Shown here: positions 61,449-64,000 of the stretch, piece after piece
Layout: each line of letters opens with the position of its first letter
Numbering within the stretch: the first letter of the stretch is position 1
Origin: Cocos nucifera
Lineage: Eukaryota; Streptophyta; Magnoliopsida; Arecales; Arecaceae
NCBI GenBank assembly: GCA_006176705.1
Contig: QRFJ01000387.1
Coordinates: 900,462-964,461 of the forward strand
Direction: 5' to 3'
DNA length: 64,000 bases
The notes under the pieces: generated by a model
Databases searched by the model: none
Told to the model about the DNA's origin: nothing
What the model saw: the letters and a program-made list of their open reading frames with translations, nothing else
Made by a program: the position numbers and the translations under genes

Positions 61449-62403
61449 GCTGAAACAAGGGACGAGCTGGTGGCTGGTGGTTCATGCTCTGGCAAGGCAT
61501 GGCTCCACAGTCGGAGGGCCAATAGTAGCGGCTGATGGTGGTGGAGCAAGGAACAACCGACGGCATCAATCGATGAGAAATCAAAAAAAAAAAATAGAAA
61601 AATTCTTTTATGGTAGATTTTTGATAAATCTAGTGACTGTCGGTGGCACCCAAGGCTACGAAAAGAAGGAGAAGAAGGAGAAGAAGATTGGTAGGGGCTT
61701 ACCTTAAGCTCTGGCAGCGTCTTCAGCTTCGATTTTTGGCAGGCATAAGTATAGAAAGCTAGCAAAAATCAGGAGAAAGAGAGAGAAAGAATAGGAGAGG
61801 TATCCATTTAGCTACCATCTAGTAGTCAATAGAGTTAGCGGGTAGGTGAGGTAAAGAGAAGTTAAATCTTACTAAACATAACTAATCCAACCTCTTACCT
61901 TTCATTATAATTTAGCCCTATTGAGGCATTTGTTGTTTCACTTGTCATGCTATTGGTCGTGACCTTTTTATAACTATCATCTAATTTTAGTTTGATATTA
62001 TAATATTATCTTTATCTCTCTCTCATAAACAGTTTTGTCTCCTAACTTTATTTTTTTGTTAGTTTACTTTTCTCTTTGCTCCCACCTTCCCCTTCCTCGC
62101 TAAGCATACTATGTAGCCAGTGGGTAGTAGTCCCTTAGAGCCCCTCTCTCTCTTCTCTCTTCTTCCCTTCTCCCATTCTTCACCTTCTCCAGTCCCCAAC
62201 ACCCCCAAAAGAAATAGGAAAAGTCAAATTTTAGCCCCTCCGATCCCCTAAGAAATTACATGAAAGTCCATTCAAGAAACATTCTCTCAAATCAGTCCAT
62301 AAGCTTTTCTATTATTCTCTCTTAAGGGAGTTCACTCTCTTTCTCTCTCCTCCCATGTTTCATTTTTTTTTCTCTATTCTCTTCTGTCGAGAAGGCTTTA
62401 GAG
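61449..62403. other. Unassigned sequence
   Basis: No recognised gene or element. Short purine-rich and pyrimidine-rich stretches. Confidence 0.35.
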
Positions 62404-62680
62404 ATGGAGAGGAAGTAGGGGTTCTTTGCGACGCTGAAGGAGGAGGTGGTGAGGGGGCTATCGCCGGTCAAGTCCCAGGTGAATAGCCCGACGAGGAGTT
62501 CATTGCTGGCCAGGCAACTGCTACCGTGGTGGTGGGGGGCTAGGCAAAGCTGCCACCATTTGGTAGTGAACCTCCTGAAGTTGCTAATCGCGAGATATTC
62601 AGGAGCTTCTAGCTTGTTGGGGAGGCTTTATCCCCACTCATGAAGGGGCCTGAGCCTGATGTTGCTATAGATAGCAGTAG
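62404..62680 (+). pseudogene. Relic of a plant protein N-terminus, family not identified
   Basis: ATG at 62404, a stop at codon 5 (TAG 62416), then GFFATLKEEVVRGLSPVKSQ and VNSPTRSS. This acidic-basic start followed by Ser-Pro/Arg motifs resembles the N-terminus of a conserved plant protein whose name I cannot give with certainty. Farther on, LLIARYSG and, after a one-base shift, GEALSPLMKGPEPD continue the same impression. GC-rich codons contrast with the AT-rich surroundings. No intron or downstream exon is visible. Likely a gene fragment moved here and decayed; the gene identity is open. Confidence 0.42.
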
Positions 62681-62813
62681 AGAGTCACAGCGAGAGGGGG
62701 TCTGGGGCCACCACTACCCCCCCACCATAGCTTTTCTTCTCTCTTGGCAAAGGCCGATCCCAATCGCAACCCCACCTCCTCTCTTCTTCTCATACCTTCA
62801 CACCCCTGGCACC

Positions 62814-62995
62814 TGTTAGAAGTGTTCCCTAGAAGCCAGTTATTGGCTAACACATAATTTTAGGACTTATATTTATACTTGTAAATCTTTTATTATCAAT
62901 AAAGATATTCTTATTTCCAATCATGCTTATGTATCCATGATTTATCCTAAAAATTAGTAAAGATAATTTTGTATATTGATAAGAGTGCGATATTA
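62814..62995 (+). repeat. LTR fragment distantly related to family A
   Basis: tgttagaagtgttccctagaagccag then ttggctaacacat parallels the first 50 bases of the family A LTR (tgttagatatatgtgccctagaagccag...ttggctgacac), followed by caataaaga, a polyadenylation-like signal. It loses similarity after about 180 bases. Confidence 0.6.
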
Positions 62996-64000
62996 TCGTT
63001 AAGATATTGTGTTTATCAATTTAATCTGACTTCTTAAAATAATCCAATTTAAGTCGGGTCGAATCCACAGAAAAAGTAGTGTTTTAAATTTAAAATATTT
63101 GATTTTTGAAAAGAAAAAAAAGAAAAGAATTTTGAAATCAAAAGTGAAGTTGAAAAATAAAAAGCAAAAATTAAAAGATGTAGAAATTTAAACTTGGTAC
63201 TAAGATCTACTAGTTACATCTTAGCGTCTACTTGTGATAAAATAAAAAGTAATAATTAAAGTATAAAAATTAAATTATAATAAAAATAAAGAGCATAAAA
63301 TTAAAGTTTAAAAAATAAAATTTTTATTAATTAAAATTTTAAAATTTAAATACATAAAATTTAAAAAAATAAAATAAAATAGTCTGATCTCTGATCTTAG
63401 ATTGGCATTGGTAGAAAGATGGTGTAGAAGTTCAGCTCTTCTTTTCAGCATCCATTGCTCTGAAGCAGCCATTAACCCAAAGTCTGGCTTCATCCTGTTC
63501 CAAAGCTTTGTCTTGATCGAAGATTATGAACTTTGGAGGCCTGAAATCTTATTTATAGGTATTGGACGGCTGGAGAGTTTTTTTATAGGCCATGTGAGAC
63601 TAAAGAGTCTTTGATCGTCAAAATATGAAGAAATCCAAATAAAAATTAGATTAAAAAAAATCCTAGATGAATTTTGTTGAAGTATGATAAAATCTAGCCG
63701 TTCAATAGAAATCCAACGGTCCAAAAAATATCAAAATCGGATGTGTATCAGCCTAGATCAGGTCGGATTAAATTTTGGCCATTGATCGCATATTGATGGA
63801 GAAAATCTACCCACTGATCATGCATTTGGAGTCCTGATCACCACTAGGAGCTCTCTTCACTGTCGAATCATCCCCCGGATCGAGCGCTATCGTTGGATGG
63901 TGATCTGCATGAAGCTGATTTTGAATCAAATTTGATTTTAAACCTCCACCATCCAATATTGACTGTAAGCTACTGTAGCCATCCGATCATGCAATTACTG
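62996..64000. other. AT-rich retroelement-like debris to the window end
   Basis: No coding sequence. agtcgggtcgaatccacag (about 63053) is a phrase I associate with plant LTR-element debris, and cttatttataggtattgg (about 63548) could be an LTR promoter. Otherwise unassigned. Confidence 0.35.

Noticed and set aside
60916..61765. Lys/Glu-rich minus-strand ORFs and Phe/Leu-rich plus-strand ORFs
   Set aside because: Produced by the polypyrimidine tract and C-rich repeats; overlapping frames on both strands.

Overview
This is a repeat-dominated plant nuclear sequence. It is AT-rich and intron-bearing, packed with nested LTR retrotransposons, and has two assembly gaps (25 N at 9742-9766, 849 N at 52483-53331). 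The transposon repertoire (long-LTR Ty1/copia with initiator-tRNA-Met primer sites, a SIRE-like copia, a Reina-like Ty3/gypsy, Tat-like gypsy debris, a FAR1/FRS relic) suggests a monocot, possibly a palm; the species is inference. I see no intact host gene and no bacterial-type system.

Layout. 1-11701: a copia element here called X (minus strand) carries an inserted copia here called A1. One inversion of about 5 kb (5795-10765) later scrambled both, so A1 runs 374-5794 forward and continues as 8108-10765 reversed. X itself sits in a FAR1-like (FRS) pseudogene (11702-13224, minus). 13300-15250: an AT-rich tandem array, 21-bp-like units in a 173/346-bp higher-order period. 16070-16169: (TA)50. 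16170-25830: Tat/Athila-like gypsy debris, interrupted at 17564-24523 by a full-length, gag-only SIRE-like copia with near-perfect 5-bp target duplications. 25831-29081: minus-strand copia Y inside the gypsy LTR, with a second gypsy LTR following at 29082-30571. 30572-34769 and 40168-42632: non-repetitive-looking sequence with one credible host exon (30852-30934, minus), split by a 5.4-kb Reina-like gypsy (34770-40167). 42633-44845: 5' part of another gypsy-type element with a 45-bp minisatellite and a plant 'gypsy-type transposon' domain ORF. 44846-59931: two more copies of family A (A2, A3) with a gap and a short inverted fragment between them. 59932-64000: a 24-bp tandem array, simple-sequence tracts, a small pseudogene and LTR debris.

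The coding sequences are retroelement Gag and Pol (protease, integrase and reverse transcriptase/RNase H), nearly all broken. A3 is the least decayed; its lesions are mostly one-base indels that could be sequencing errors. The most useful observations are the reconstructable insertion/inversion history at 1-13224, a leader stem-loop in family A supported by paired base changes between two copies, and the higher-order tandem array beside the FRS relic. No convincing new biological system was found.
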